Positions 50,478 to 60,553 of a stretch of DNA of 64,000 nucleotides are shown in pieces. The stretch covers positions 1 to 64,000 of the forward strand of contig ONOE01000001.1 of NCBI GenBank assembly GCA_900319365.1. The letters run 5' to 3'. The notes under the pieces were generated by a model. It had not been told where the DNA came from and ran no database searches. It saw only the letters and a list, made by a program, of their open reading frames with translations. The DNA is from an uncultured bacterium (lineage in GTDB: Bacteria; Cyanobacteriota; Vampirovibrionia; Gastranaerophilales; Gastranaerophilaceae). Numbering within the stretch: the first letter of the stretch is position 1; the number at the start of each line of letters is the position of its first letter. A program made the translations under genes and the position numbers.

Positions 50478-51566
50478 ATGGCGAAGATTAATATACTACA
50501 ATGGTTATATAAGCATTCACCTGTCAATTTTTACAGCATTACGGATGACGGGGAAACGATAATTAAATCTATCAACAACACATTCGGCGGATACAAGTTA
50601 AACAAGGTTTTAGAAGCCGATGAAATCAATCATTTGCGCCGTATCATTAAGCATTTTAAGAGATTTTCGGCAATTGCGCTGCTTTTATTTTATATTTTTG
50701 TAATTTACGGTTTCGTATTTCCTTATTATCAGTTATTTAGAAAATGTTCGGTAAAAATTATTGCCATTGTTATCGTTATATTATTCACCTGGGCTATACT
50801 TTCGGTTATTTCCAAGATTTTTGAATGCTATTTGAAAAAAAATTACGGGGACTTTAAAAAAACTCATTTCCCGTCATCAAATTTTATTGAAAATCAATCT
50901 TATAACGATTTCAAAAAAGAATTGGTTAAAATATTTATACTGTTGGTTGTTGTTGCGGGAATTTGTATCGGAATAGGCTCCCCGAGCGAAAAAGCGTACA
51001 AGCTTATCGGCAATGAGCAGTATGATAAAGTCGTTAAATTCACAACGATATGGGCAAAAGTTCTGCCTATTGATTCGCAATGCTACTCTCTGAGAGCTTA
51101 TGCAGAATTCTATACGGGCGACTATAAAGGCGCAATAAGAGATTATGACAGGGCTTATAAATTAAAAACCGATGAATACAAATCGATGAGCTTTGATAAT
51201 AAAATTTATATTAAATACTATTTGAAAGAATACAAAAGCGCCATAAAAGATTTTGATAACGAAATTAAAAATACGCAAAATGACGATGAAAAAGATTCTT
51301 TATTGTGGGATAAAGCGCAATTCTTGTACAATGTGGGATATTATAAAGATGCGCTGAAACTTTATAACGAACTTATTGAAAAATCTTCGCAAGACAGAAT
51401 TTATTTAATGGAAAACCGTCTGTATTTTGAAAGAGCACAGCTTTATAAAAAACTCGGAAAAGAAAAAGAAGCACAGGAAGATTTAAACAAAGCTCAAGAC
51501 TTAAATCTTGATGTTGAATTTCAAAACCCAATCCCCGAACCTACATTGTTGCTTGATGAAATGTAG
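50478..51566 (+). CDS. Membrane-anchored TPR protein
   Basis: In 362 residues, membrane helices lie near 60-85, 90-115 and 150-170, followed by a C-terminal domain with about four tetratricopeptide-like repeats (190-350; SLRAYAEFYTGDYKGAIRDY and RAQLYKKLGKEKEAQEDLNK). It is likely an inner-membrane scaffold with repeats on one face. The function is unknown. It has a weak Shine-Dalgarno and no clear partner; two envelope-type genes follow on the same strand. Confidence 0.8.
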   Translation: MAKINILQWLYKHSPVNFYSITDDGETIIKSINNTFGGYKLNKVLEADEINHLRRIIKHFKRFSAIALLLFYIFVIYGFVFPYYQLFRKCSVKIIAIVIVILFTWAILSVISKIFECYLKKNYGDFKKTHFPSSNFIENQSYNDFKKELVKIFILLVVVAGICIGIGSPSEKAYKLIGNEQYDKVVKFTTIWAKVLPIDSQCYSLRAYAEFYTGDYKGAIRDYDRAYKLKTDEYKSMSFDNKIYIKYYLKEYKSAIKDFDNEIKNTQNDDEKDSLLWDKAQFLYNVGYYKDALKLYNELIEKSSQDRIYLMENRLYFERAQLYKKLGKEKEAQEDLNKAQDLNLDVEFQNPIPEPTLLLDEM

Positions 51567-51647
51567 ACACAGTTCTATAGGCAGATAAGTGATTATCATT
51601 TTTTTAATGTAAACAAATGATGATTTCTTAAAATAAATAATTATAAT

Positions 51648-52301
51648 ATGGGTATGAAAAAGTGCGGTTTAATATTTGCAATATTTTTTGTACTGTTGTG
51701 CTCTAATATCACCTGTTACGGGAAAGATAAACTCCCCGTTGACGGCAAGGGATATGTCGGGTCATTGCCCGAATTGACAAGAGATTATGCGTCTAACCCC
51801 GAGGCAACCGAAAAAACTTCATCTGAAGTAAAACCTATTCCGTCAAAGGATTTTAATTCAGAAGGCGAAATTAAACCTGCGCCGATTGAAGATCCGTCAT
51901 TTATAAATATTATTTTAAAAACCGACAAAACAAGCAAATATGTAAACGATTTGAACGAATTTATTCCGACACTTGAAGAAATTTACGATATAATTGATGA
52001 CAATCAAAATGTCCAAATTTTTAATGCAAAAGTATATTATTTCAATAAAAGCGTTGAATATTTCAGAGATAAATATGCAAACAGACCCGAGGCAGAATTT
52101 GTGTCTTACAAAAGGCTTATGGAATTGAGTGCTCATACAAAAACCGTTGCCACCCTAAGATCCGAAGCCGAAAAATATAACCCGTATCTTTCGTATAGCG
52201 GGGAAGGGTATATATACAATCCGAATAATATCAGAGAACAGCTCGGGTACTTGAAAACAGAGATTAGACAGACCATTTTGCTTTTAAGAGAATCTAATTA
52301 A
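51648..52301 (+). CDS. Secreted hypothetical protein
   Basis: Residues 1-25 are a signal peptide (KKCGLIFAIFFVLLCSNITC then YG). Residues 30-90 are Pro/Glu/Lys-rich and likely disordered, and 90-217 are helical with many Tyr and Asn. The Cys near the end of the signal could suggest lipid attachment, but the lipobox is poor (NITC). It lies 55 bp before the LptF/G-type permease, so an envelope role is inferred only from context. Confidence 0.6.
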   Translation: MGMKKCGLIFAIFFVLLCSNITCYGKDKLPVDGKGYVGSLPELTRDYASNPEATEKTSSEVKPIPSKDFNSEGEIKPAPIEDPSFINIILKTDKTSKYVNDLNEFIPTLEEIYDIIDDNQNVQIFNAKVYYFNKSVEYFRDKYANRPEAEFVSYKRLMELSAHTKTVATLRSEAEKYNPYLSYSGEGYIYNPNNIREQLGYLKTEIRQTILLLRESN

Positions 52302-52355
52302 AAATTTCTGCAAATATAATTTGCCTAAAATATTTGTTTAGATTAAAATTCATTT

Positions 52356-53492
52356 ATGTGGTCAGGAACAGTTCAATTTTTAAAAAAGCAATATAACAGA
52401 ATAAAGATATTAGACAGATACCTTTTAAAACAAATCATAGTAATGTTTTTAATGGGTGTATTTGTCTTTTCTACAATCATATTCGCATCAGACACATTCA
52501 TCACTTTAATTAAGCAGATGTCGCAATTCGGCGTGCCGTTTAAAATCGCATTAATCATGATACTTTTGAACTTCCCGACAGCAATTGTCTTATCCATCCC
52601 GATGGGTGTACTTTTAGCAACGGTAATGGTTTTGAACAGATTGAGTTTATCTTCCGAAATTACCGTAATGAGATCATGCGGAATCGGGATTAACAGAATA
52701 GCAAAACCGATATTTATTTTTGCCGTAATCATGGCGATTTCAACATTTGTCATTAATGAAAGTGTTGCACCTATTATGACAAAAACTTCAAAAGATTTGG
52801 CTCTGTGGTCTTTGGGACAGAAAAATATTCCTGACGGAAAAGAAAATTTCGTATTCAAAGAACTCGGCGACGGTGCATATTTAAAACGTTTATTCTATGT
52901 AGGTTACAGCAAACATAAAACACTTTATAACGTAACGGTTCTTGATAATTCAAAAGTCGGGACTATACAGGTTTTGCAGGCAAGAGAGGGTAAGACCACC
53001 CCGGGAGGTTGGATTTTTGATAAAGGCGCAATCTATACGATAGACAGCGACGGACAGATTTTGAATACAACATTGTTTGATACTTCAAACGTTAAATTCG
53101 GTATTGATTTGTCGGCAGAACTTGACAAAAATCTGGCAAGAGAGATGAATTTTGTCAATTTGGCTAAATTTATTAAAAGCCCCGATGTACCTGAAGATCA
53201 AAAAAACGGTTACATAGTACAGCTGTTTGATAAACTTGCACTACCCGTAGCAACTATCGTATTTGTTTTGTTAGGTGTTCCGCTGGCGATTACTCCGCCG
53301 AGAATAAGATATAACCGGGGATTTTTATTTACGATTTTGATAATCTTTGCATTTTACGTGTTAAGAGCACTTGCGGTGTCATTCGGCAACGCAGGAACAA
53401 TTAATCCGTATCTTGCTGCATGGCTGCCCGATATTATCCTTGCATTGCTCGGGGCATGGTTGTATTACAAAAAAGTCTACACAATAGAATAA
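52356..53492 (+). CDS. LptF/LptG-family permease (YjgP/YjgQ)
   Basis: In 378 residues, the N-terminal helices (LDRYLLKQIIVMFLMGVFVF, then MGVLLATVMVLNRLSLSSEI near 85-105), a periplasmic beta-jellyroll domain (about 140-280), and three C-terminal helices fit the LptF/G half-transporter that extracts LPS from the inner membrane with LptB. Many cyanobacterial-lineage genomes have one such protein; LptF and LptG cannot be told apart here. Together with kdsD it implies LPS transport. Confidence 0.92.
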   Translation: MWSGTVQFLKKQYNRIKILDRYLLKQIIVMFLMGVFVFSTIIFASDTFITLIKQMSQFGVPFKIALIMILLNFPTAIVLSIPMGVLLATVMVLNRLSLSSEITVMRSCGIGINRIAKPIFIFAVIMAISTFVINESVAPIMTKTSKDLALWSLGQKNIPDGKENFVFKELGDGAYLKRLFYVGYSKHKTLYNVTVLDNSKVGTIQVLQAREGKTTPGGWIFDKGAIYTIDSDGQILNTTLFDTSNVKFGIDLSAELDKNLAREMNFVNLAKFIKSPDVPEDQKNGYIVQLFDKLALPVATIVFVLLGVPLAITPPRIRYNRGFLFTILIIFAFYVLRALAVSFGNAGTINPYLAAWLPDIILALLGAWLYYKKVYTIE

Positions 53493-53503
53493 TTAAGGAC
53501 TTT

Positions 53504-53920
53504 TTAAATATATTTGCATTCACCGATTCCGACGGATTTTTGTTCGCCGAAATTTGAATCGTCATATTCAATATATGATGAAGAAGTGTATTTCATCTGC
53601 TTTCTGTCGATTTGCGCCTGAATTCTGATAATTGAATTATCTGTCAGGGTTTCATCGTTGAAAGTTATTTTTTCATCATCATAGGCGGTTAAATTATTTA
53701 TAAAATTCTTTTGCAGATAGAGAAGTTTATTTTCATCGTCAAGCCTGAAAATTCTGAAATATCCGGTTACGGCAATTTCTTTATCATTTGCGTCAAAAGT
53801 TGTTTCAACGATATCGCATCGCATGGTTTTCATCTTGTCAAACTCGGGGTAATACTGATTTGCCGCCGCATATGGTGCTAAATTGCAAATAATAATAAGT
53901 GCGGATAATAATTTTTTCAT
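53504..53920 (-). CDS. Secreted hypothetical protein
   Basis: Residues 1-20 are a signal peptide (LLSALIIICNLAPYAAA). The mature 118 residues appear as beta strands (ETTFDANDKEIAVTGYFRIF, then YDDEKITFNDETLTDNS) with Cys in MRCDIVE and GECKYI that could pair. It resembles a lipocalin- or LolA-like small beta sheet, but no firm match. It converges on the LptF/G gene with an 11-bp gap. Confidence 0.6.
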   Translation of the reverse strand: MKKLLSALIIICNLAPYAAANQYYPEFDKMKTMRCDIVETTFDANDKEIAVTGYFRIFRLDDENKLLYLQKNFINNLTAYDDEKITFNDETLTDNSIIRIQAQIDRKQMKYTSSSYIEYDDSNFGEQKSVGIGECKYI

Positions 53921-54052
53921 ACGTTTATATTAACATAAAACAAACGAGATTTTACAAAATTTAACACTTTAACAAAGATACATCTTGCAAAAAACTATTT
54001 TTAAGTTAATATAGTAAATGTTAACGATTTAAACTGGAAAAGGAATATAATT

Positions 54053-54241
54053 ATGGCAAAATGTTGTGAAATATGCGGAAAAGCTCCCAGAAAATCTGCC
54101 GGCAGATCTTTCTCAATGAAACAAAATATTCGTACGCAAGAACCTAACTTGCAGTCTGTAAAAGCTGTTGTAAACGGTTCAACTAAAAGAATAAGAGTTT
54201 GTACATCTTGCATCAAAGCAGGTAAAGTACAAAAAGCTTAA
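54053..54241 (+). CDS. rpmB: 50S ribosomal protein L28
   Basis: A 62-residue ribosomal protein beginning AKCCEICGKAPRKSAGRSF, with the L28 zinc-type CxxC (CEICG) and a second pair (CTSCIKAGK) near the end. The length and the NLQSVKAVVNGSTKRIRVCT core are typical of the bacterial zinc-binding form. TTGCAA at 53986 and a TAATAT-type -10 upstream fit a vegetative promoter. A terminator follows. Confidence 0.97.
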   Translation: MAKCCEICGKAPRKSAGRSFSMKQNIRTQEPNLQSVKAVVNGSTKRIRVCTSCIKAGKVQKA

Positions 54242-54271
54242 TTAAGCTTTTCAACATAAAAAAAGAACACT

Positions 54272-54308
54272 AAAAAAGAAACTTTTAATAGAAAGTTTCT
54301 TTTTTTTT
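54272..54308 (+). terminator. Intrinsic terminator after rpmB
   Basis: aaaaaagaaacttt and aaagtttctttttt pair over a 6-nt loop with a T-run. Confidence 0.92.
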
Positions 54309-54395
54309 GCGTATAATACTCATTTTATTAAAAAAGTTATATATATTGCCTGATTGACGGACTATGATATTATTAGACTAAAGGGAGTGTTTGAG

Positions 54396-56756
54396 ATGAA
54401 AAAAGAGTGGATTTTGAAACAAACTACCGAACATTGCGGCAAATCACTTGTCGAAACTTTACTAAATTCCAGAGGAATAACAAAAGAGGAAGATGTCAAA
54501 GATTTTTTAAATCCGCTTGAGATGAAATTGACTTCCCCGCAGGCTTTTACCGATATGCCGAAAGTTGTCGAAAGATTGTCAAAAGCGATTGATAATAATG
54601 AACAAATTGTCATTTACGGCGATTTTGATGCTGACGGTGTAACCTCAACTTCTGTTTTATATAAAACTTTCAAATATCTCGGCGCAAAGGTTGATTACCG
54701 TATCCCCAACAGAGAAACTCAAGGACACGGACTAAATACGACATTATTAATAAATATCATGACAACCTTAAAACCAAAAGTTCTTATAACGGTTGATTGC
54801 GGGATATCTGACGTTGAACAGGTTAAATTTGTCAACAGCTTTAAACAAATGGATATAATTATAACAGATCACCACGAGGCGCCCGAAATTTTGCCTAAAG
54901 CTTATGCAATAATAAATCCCAAAGCTCCGAATGCTTTATCAGATACCTTAACCACAAAACAAATAGAATATTTGACATATCTTGCAGGCTGCGGGGTTGC
55001 ATTCAAAGTTGCCCAAGGTTTGCTTAATCATTATCAAAAAACGGCTTTTATAAACGAAATTCTTCCGTTTGTTGCCGTCGGAACGATTGCCGATATTGTT
55101 CCGCTGCTCGGAGAGAACAGAAAACTTATTACAAAAGGGCTTGATTTAATCTCGCAGGGGAAACATGAGGGGTTAAAATTACTTCTTGAAAGTGCTCATT
55201 ATGATATAACAAAAGGGGTAACTTCCGAAAATATTGCTTTCGGTATTGCGCCGAGAATCAATGCATCAGGCAGACTTGATACGGTTGAATCCGCAATCAA
55301 AATTCTTGTATCCGATAATGTTTCTGAAATAAAAGTTGCCATAGAAAATCTCAACGAATTAAACAGCGTAAGGCAAAAGCTTTGTGATGAAACCTTTAAA
55401 CAAGCCGATGAAATGTATAAAAAAGAAGGCGGTAAAAATCCCGCAATTATTTTATATGATGAAAACTGGAATGTCGGAATTATCGGGATTGTAGCGTCAA
55501 AATTCGTTGAAAAATATTATAAACCCGCATTTTTGATGACTAAAAAAGACGGGATTTTTAAGTGCTCGGCAAGAAGTATCAAAGGGGTACACTTGTATGA
55601 TATTATGAGCGAAAATTCTGAACTTTTTGAGGGCTTTGGCGGGCATGAATTGGCAGGCGGATTTAGTTTTGACAGTTCGAAATATTCGTTTGAAACCGTG
55701 AAAAAAGCTTTGAATGAAAGTGTTAGCGCTTATGTTTCGGGGCAGGATTTAAAACCGTTTATTGATATTGATTTAAAACTCAATGCACAGGATATAACAC
55801 TTGATTTGGTTGAACACCTATCCGAACTTGAACCTTTCGGACAGGGAAATCCGAGCCCTATATTTGAAACGGATAATTTTACCGTACTTGATAAAAAATT
55901 GATGGGCAGCGGGAATAAGCACTTGAAGTTGACCGTTGCAAAAGACGGATATTCGTTCCCCGCAATATGGTGGAGCAAAGGTGATGTAAGTTTAAACAAA
56001 GGCGACAAGCTCGATTTGGCATTTCACCCGCAGAAAAACGAATTTAACGGCAGCGTAAGTGTTCAGCTTATAGCAGATGACATTCATTCGGATAAATTAA
56101 AAGATGAAGATGCCGTCGGTACAGCAAGGTATAAAATCTACGATTACAGGCAAAAAACGGGATTTTTGAATAACGTAAACGATTATTTAAAAAATACGAA
56201 ATTGAAAATAAAAGTTTTTGCCGAATGTAAGTCGGTTGTAGATTCTTTGTTGCCTTATAATGCGATAAGTTCAAGAATTTTCACAAGAAATAATGTTGAA
56301 AAATGCGACTACGTAATGTTTTTTGACTATCCCGCAGACAGAAAAACATTTGATATGATATTGAATACGGCAGAACCCGTCGGGTTGCATTTTATGAATT
56401 TTGAACCCAAAATCTATGATGAAACCTCGCTTTTAAAAACTTTTGCAGGAATGATAAAATTTGCACAGCATAATAATAACGGCAAAATTGAATTTATCAG
56501 ATGTGCAAGCTTTTTGGGCAAATCTGTTGAAGTCGTAAAAAATCTGCTTGAATTGTTTAATAAATACGGTTTGCTTGACATTACGGACAGACGGGATAAT
56601 TTTTATATAATTAAGAACTTTGAAAATACGGATATTTCGTCCTTGCTTCATTCGCAAGAGTACGAAGATGTTTATGCCATGGCATCAGATTGCGACATGT
56701 TCCGCAAGAGTCTGCTTGAAGATGATTTGGAACAGGTTGTGTACGGAAATGTATAA
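54396..56756 (+). CDS. recJ: Single-stranded-DNA exonuclease RecJ, long form
   Basis: A 5'-3' ssDNA exonuclease for recombination and mismatch repair. In 786 residues, the DHH domain includes YGDFDADGVTSTSVLYKT (near 72), the DHH motif Asp158-His-His160, and AGCGVAFK; the DHHA1 domain has FGGHELAGGFSF (near 412); an OB-fold domain follows (about 460-560). A C-terminal extension of about 220 residues, as in Bacillus-type RecJ, is present. I choose ATG 54396 with ggag upstream over the TTG-initiated longer frame. Confidence 0.95.
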   Translation: MKKEWILKQTTEHCGKSLVETLLNSRGITKEEDVKDFLNPLEMKLTSPQAFTDMPKVVERLSKAIDNNEQIVIYGDFDADGVTSTSVLYKTFKYLGAKVDYRIPNRETQGHGLNTTLLINIMTTLKPKVLITVDCGISDVEQVKFVNSFKQMDIIITDHHEAPEILPKAYAIINPKAPNALSDTLTTKQIEYLTYLAGCGVAFKVAQGLLNHYQKTAFINEILPFVAVGTIADIVPLLGENRKLITKGLDLISQGKHEGLKLLLESAHYDITKGVTSENIAFGIAPRINASGRLDTVESAIKILVSDNVSEIKVAIENLNELNSVRQKLCDETFKQADEMYKKEGGKNPAIILYDENWNVGIIGIVASKFVEKYYKPAFLMTKKDGIFKCSARSIKGVHLYDIMSENSELFEGFGGHELAGGFSFDSSKYSFETVKKALNESVSAYVSGQDLKPFIDIDLKLNAQDITLDLVEHLSELEPFGQGNPSPIFETDNFTVLDKKLMGSGNKHLKLTVAKDGYSFPAIWWSKGDVSLNKGDKLDLAFHPQKNEFNGSVSVQLIADDIHSDKLKDEDAVGTARYKIYDYRQKTGFLNNVNDYLKNTKLKIKVFAECKSVVDSLLPYNAISSRIFTRNNVEKCDYVMFFDYPADRKTFDMILNTAEPVGLHFMNFEPKIYDETSLLKTFAGMIKFAQHNNNGKIEFIRCASFLGKSVEVVKNLLELFNKYGLLDITDRRDNFYIIKNFENTDISSLLHSQEYEDVYAMASDCDMFRKSLLEDDLEQVVYGNV

Positions 56757-56902
56757 GATAGTAAGGTGCGTTCACACCAATGAAAAATACCTTGTCTGAC
56801 AACGGATTTTTCATATTTCTTAATATTTGCTTAAAAATTTGTCTTTTGGTAAAACATAAATATAATACATGTTATCTGAGATTTATGGAGATGTGGATAA
56901 GT

Positions 56903-57619
56903 ATGAATAAGAAGAAAATAATTGTTAATTTACTGTTATTACCCGCTTTGTTTTTAAATTTTGCCGTATGCGCCCCCGTATTTGCAGCAGACGAGGAACA
57001 GGCACAGTCTAAAGACATTACAAGCGAGATTGTTCCCAAGCAGTATCCTGACAAATACACTCCGCTTTATATCAAGCAAATTGCGCCGAGTTATAAAAAA
57101 GTAGGAAGTGATGAAATTTTTTATGTGGCATTGGATATGCTCAAAGATACAACAGGCATGTTCTCAAGAAACGCTATTTTAGGAAACAACTTATCTCAAA
57201 AACCTGTCAGAATTGAATTTAAAAACCTCGGAGAAATCAACCCCGAATATGCAACCTTTGATGCTTTAGGTTGGAAGAAAGGCAAAAAACTCTATATCTA
57301 TATAAGCAACCGCCACAAAGATGCTCCCGCAGGTTCGATTGCGGCATTGTTATCGCATGAAGCGCTGCATCAGGACGAGTTTAATTCTCTTGCCGAAGAA
57401 ACTTATGCATGGACTATGGAAGCTGTTGTATGGGATGAAATTTTGAAACTTTATCCAAAAAGTAATGACACAAGTTCGGCTCTTGTGCGCAGAGAAAATA
57501 CTTTAAAAAAATTGCTTGAAAAAGGCAACTACACAAATAAATATATTAAAAAATCCGTTATGCAAAACCCCGGATATAAAGGTTTGCCTTCATATTCTCC
57601 CGGATTTGAAGATTTGTAA
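56903..57619 (+). CDS. Secreted putative zinc metallopeptidase
   Basis: Residues 1-30 are a signal peptide (KKKIIVNLLLLPALFLNFAV then CAPVFA). The mature 200 residues contain an HExxH site, His152-Glu153-Ala-Leu-His156 in LLSHEALHQDEFN, followed by a downstream Glu (EET) that could be the third ligand. It has no named family. The start is chosen at 56903, where the signal peptide begins; an upstream Met at 56885 is possible. A small-protein-targeting or cell-wall role cannot be told apart. Confidence 0.65.
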   Translation: MNKKKIIVNLLLLPALFLNFAVCAPVFAADEEQAQSKDITSEIVPKQYPDKYTPLYIKQIAPSYKKVGSDEIFYVALDMLKDTTGMFSRNAILGNNLSQKPVRIEFKNLGEINPEYATFDALGWKKGKKLYIYISNRHKDAPAGSIAALLSHEALHQDEFNSLAEETYAWTMEAVVWDEILKLYPKSNDTSSALVRRENTLKKLLEKGNYTNKYIKKSVMQNPGYKGLPSYSPGFEDL

Positions 57620-57694
57620 TAAAAAAAATAAACACATATTTTACGCAAAAAGTATATTGATTATACAAATTTATTGTTGTTAAATTATTGTATA

Positions 57695-58930
57695 ATGAAG
57701 CGAAGAATTACCGTTTTAATTACATTAGTGATAGTTTGTGCGGGCATATACGGTTTGCGGCAAATTTATGTCGAAAACAGCAACCCCGTTTTTAATGACA
57801 ATGCCCAAACGGTCAATACTCATAACGTATCGCCGCAAAAACTTTTTGATAAAAATTGGCATGTAATAAAAAACGAATACTATGATTCAAGCTTCAACGA
57901 TCAGCATTGGAACAGGTGGAAAGAGCATTATCAGAACAAAATCAAAACGGCAGATGATGCTAAGGTCGCAACAGATACCATGCTTGCAAGCTTGAACGAT
58001 CCGTATTCAAGATTTATGTCTAAAGAAGAATTTGCAAAACAAAACAATTCGATTTCGTCTAAAATTTCGGGTATCGGCGTGAGCATAATAAATGATTCGG
58101 GCAAAATCAGAATAATTAATGTTATAGACCAAGCACCCGCTCAATTCGCAGGACTAAAAAGCGGGGATATAATAACTGCCGTTGACGGGAAAAAAGTCAG
58201 CGGATTATCGCTTGCAGAAGTTTCTAATCTGGTAAAAGGGTTGCCAAATACCATCGTTACAATTGAAATTCAGCGCAGGACTGAAAAAATCGAAAAAAAG
58301 ATTATAAGAAAAGAAATAACGATTAAAACCGTAAAAAGTACGAACTATAAAGATATCGGCTATATTCAGATATCGAGTTTTATAAGTTCTTCTACCCCGA
58401 ACGAATTTTTGGAGGCTTTAGAAAATACGATTAATACAAAAGGTCTGATAATTGATTTGAGAGGCAATTCGGGCGGGCTGTTATCAAATGCGGTGTTTAT
58501 TGCGAACCTGTTTATAAATAAAGGCAGGCTTGTAAGTATTGTCGGACGTAACGGCTACAGGCATGATATTGATGCACAGAGAACAGATGTAAATATAAAC
58601 AAACCCATAGTAATTCTTGTCGATGAAACAAGCGCAAGTGCAAGCGAGATACTGTCAGGTGCATTGAAAGATTACCACAAAGCAAAACTTGTTGGCACAA
58701 GAACATTCGGCAAAGGTATGGTGCAAAAAATAATTCCGATGCCGAACGAAACAGGCTTGAATTTAACCATAGCCAAATATTTAACTCCCGCAGGACATGA
58801 CATCAATAAAAAAGGAATTTCTCCTGATGTTGAAATAACGCTTACAAAAAATGATTTGGACACAAAAACCGATTCTCAGCTTGAATTTGCAAAGAATATG
58901 CTGCATACGATTCTTGCTAAAGGTAAGTAA
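57695..58930 (+). CDS. ctpA: C-terminal processing protease (S41 family)
   Basis: Periplasmic or membrane-tethered Ser/Lys protease. In 411 residues, an N-terminal hydrophobic anchor (about 5-25) is followed by a PDZ domain (GIGVSIINDSGKIRIIN, then GDIITAVDGKKVSG) and the protease core with catalytic Ser315 in SASASEIL and Lys340 in TFGKGMVQ (25 residues apart, as in Prc). An in-frame TTG lies upstream, but ATG 57695 fits the anchor. In photosynthetic cyanobacteria CtpA matures D1; here the target is unknown. Confidence 0.94.
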   Translation: MKRRITVLITLVIVCAGIYGLRQIYVENSNPVFNDNAQTVNTHNVSPQKLFDKNWHVIKNEYYDSSFNDQHWNRWKEHYQNKIKTADDAKVATDTMLASLNDPYSRFMSKEEFAKQNNSISSKISGIGVSIINDSGKIRIINVIDQAPAQFAGLKSGDIITAVDGKKVSGLSLAEVSNLVKGLPNTIVTIEIQRRTEKIEKKIIRKEITIKTVKSTNYKDIGYIQISSFISSSTPNEFLEALENTINTKGLIIDLRGNSGGLLSNAVFIANLFINKGRLVSIVGRNGYRHDIDAQRTDVNINKPIVILVDETSASASEILSGALKDYHKAKLVGTRTFGKGMVQKIIPMPNETGLNLTIAKYLTPAGHDINKKGISPDVEITLTKNDLDTKTDSQLEFAKNMLHTILAKGK

Positions 58931-58993
58931 GATTTTAACCATAATATATTTGACATCGTTGTATGTGTCTTGTATATTATAGATACATATTAA

Positions 58994-59064
58994 GGAGACA
59001 TGGCCAAGTGGTAAGGCAGAAGCCTGCAAAGCTTTTATCCCCGGTTCAAATCCGGGTGTCTCCT
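58994..59064 (+). tRNA. tRNA-Cys (anticodon GCA)
   Basis: Acceptor ggagaca/tgtctcc, D arm gccaagtggtaaggc, anticodon loop CT-GCA-AA, T arm cccggttcaaatccggg. The discriminator is U73, as expected for cysteine. CCA is not encoded. Confidence 0.95.
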
Positions 59065-59073
59065 TTTTTAATT

Positions 59074-59149
59074 GGGCGATTAGCGCAGATGGTAGCGCAC
59101 CACATTGACGTTGTGGGGGTCATGTGTTCAAGTCACATATCGCCTACCA
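59074..59149 (+). tRNA. tRNA-Val (anticodon GAC)
   Basis: Acceptor gggcgat/atcgcct with a G1-U72 wobble, D arm gcgcagatggtagcgc, anticodon stem ccaca/tgtgg with loop TT-GAC-GT, T arm atgtgttcaagtcacat. CCA is encoded at 59147-59149. It lies 9 bp after tRNA-Cys, probably one transcript. Confidence 0.95.
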
Positions 59150-59154
59150 GTTAA

Positions 59155-59189
59155 GAAAAAAGAACTCAAAATCATTTGAGTTCTTTTTT
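59155..59189 (+). terminator. Terminator for the tRNA pair
   Basis: aaaaaagaactcaaa and tttgagttctttttt form a perfect 15-bp stem. The opposite strand also ends in Ts, so it may serve hom as well. Confidence 0.92.
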
Positions 59190-59213
59190 CTTTTTTTATT
59201 TTATTTATATTTT

Positions 59214-60488
59214 TTATCTCTGAACCCTAATCAGGCTGTTTACGTTCAAAATACTGCTGTCATTTTTTAATATGTTGATAACATTTTGCATATTCTTTTC
59301 TTTGCAGCGTTCGGTAATAACGGTAATTTCTGCGCAATGATTTTTCCCGATTTCTTTTTGAACGATACTTGCAAGCGAAATATTATTTTCTTCGCAAGCC
59401 TTGCCCAAATGTCCGATTACACCGAGATTATTATTAGCGCTGATTGAAATATAATATCTGTTTTCTGTTTCTGATATATCAATCATTTTTGCATTTGTGC
59501 TGTGATTGCATCTCATCATAGGCAAAATGTAATCAGATTTACCGATTTCAGACATTATGGCAAGAATATCACCTACAACAGAACTTGCGGTAGGAAATTC
59601 ACCCGCCCCGGGACCCGAAAGAGTAATTTCCCCGACAGGCTCGCCGCATAAAGTTACGGCGTTTGTTACATAATCAATATGTGCAAGAGGCTGTGATTTT
59701 TGAATCAACATCGGATGAACCCTTACATCAGCTTCGCCGTTTTTATTAATTTCTGCCATTGCAATAAGTTTGATTTTATAACCCATTTCATTTGCCGAAA
59801 GCATATCCTGCGGGCGGATTTTTGTAATGCCTTCTCTATAAACATTTTCAAGTTTTATTTTTTTGTTAAACGCAATCGTTGCAAGCGTGGTAATTTTGTA
59901 AGCTGCATCATACCCTTCAACATCACCCGTAGGGTTGGTTTCGGCATACCCCAAATCCTGCGCTTCGGCAAGTACATCATTATACGATGAACCCAAGACG
60001 TCCATTTTTGTAAGGATATAATTTGTTGTTCCATTTAATATTGCCATAATTTTGTTGATTTTATTCCCCGCAAGGATTGTTTTAATGGGCATTATTAAAG
60101 GTATTCCGCCTGCAATTGCTGCTTCATATAAGATTACACGATTATATTTTTGCGCATAATCAAACAATTCTTCACCATGCTTTGCAAGAAGTTCTTTGTT
60201 TGCGGTAACTATATGTTTGCCGTTTTTTATTGCGGTTTTTATTAAGTCAAATGCAGGTTCAACTCCTCCTATAAGTTCGGCTACAATTTGGATTTCAGGG
60301 TCATTTACGACTTCATAAGCATTGTCCGTTATAATATTTTCATCCAAATTTTCGATATTTCTTTTTTTGTTCTTATTGTGAACTGCAATTTTTACAATTT
60401 CGGCATTATCAATATTTTGCAGAGTTTTATAAACCCCGCTCCCGACTGTTCCCAGTCCGATTAGTCCTATTTTTACTTTATTTTCCAT
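59214..60488 (-). CDS. hom: Homoserine dehydrogenase
   Basis: NAD(P)H-dependent reduction of aspartate semialdehyde to homoserine for Thr and Met. In 424 residues: GLGTVGSGVYKTL Rossmann loop (near 10-22), TANKELLAKHGEEL (the catalytic Lys region), ILNGTTNYILTKM and the family signature around GDVEGYDAAYK. A C-terminal ACT domain (about 350-420) should give feedback control by threonine. No thrB or thrC gene is adjacent, so the pathway is dispersed. Confidence 0.96.
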   Translation of the reverse strand: MENKVKIGLIGLGTVGSGVYKTLQNIDNAEIVKIAVHNKNKKRNIENLDENIITDNAYEVVNDPEIQIVAELIGGVEPAFDLIKTAIKNGKHIVTANKELLAKHGEELFDYAQKYNRVILYEAAIAGGIPLIMPIKTILAGNKINKIMAILNGTTNYILTKMDVLGSSYNDVLAEAQDLGYAETNPTGDVEGYDAAYKITTLATIAFNKKIKLENVYREGITKIRPQDMLSANEMGYKIKLIAMAEINKNGEADVRVHPMLIQKSQPLAHIDYVTNAVTLCGEPVGEITLSGPGAGEFPTASSVVGDILAIMSEIGKSDYILPMMRCNHSTNAKMIDISETENRYYISISANNNLGVIGHLGKACEENNISLASIVQKEIGKNHCAEITVITERCKEKNMQNVINILKNDSSILNVNSLIRVQR

Positions 60489-60553
60489 AAAATCAGTATA
60501 TCATTATATTTTTCATTTTGCAAAAGTTATTTGCGAAGCTAAAAAATTACACT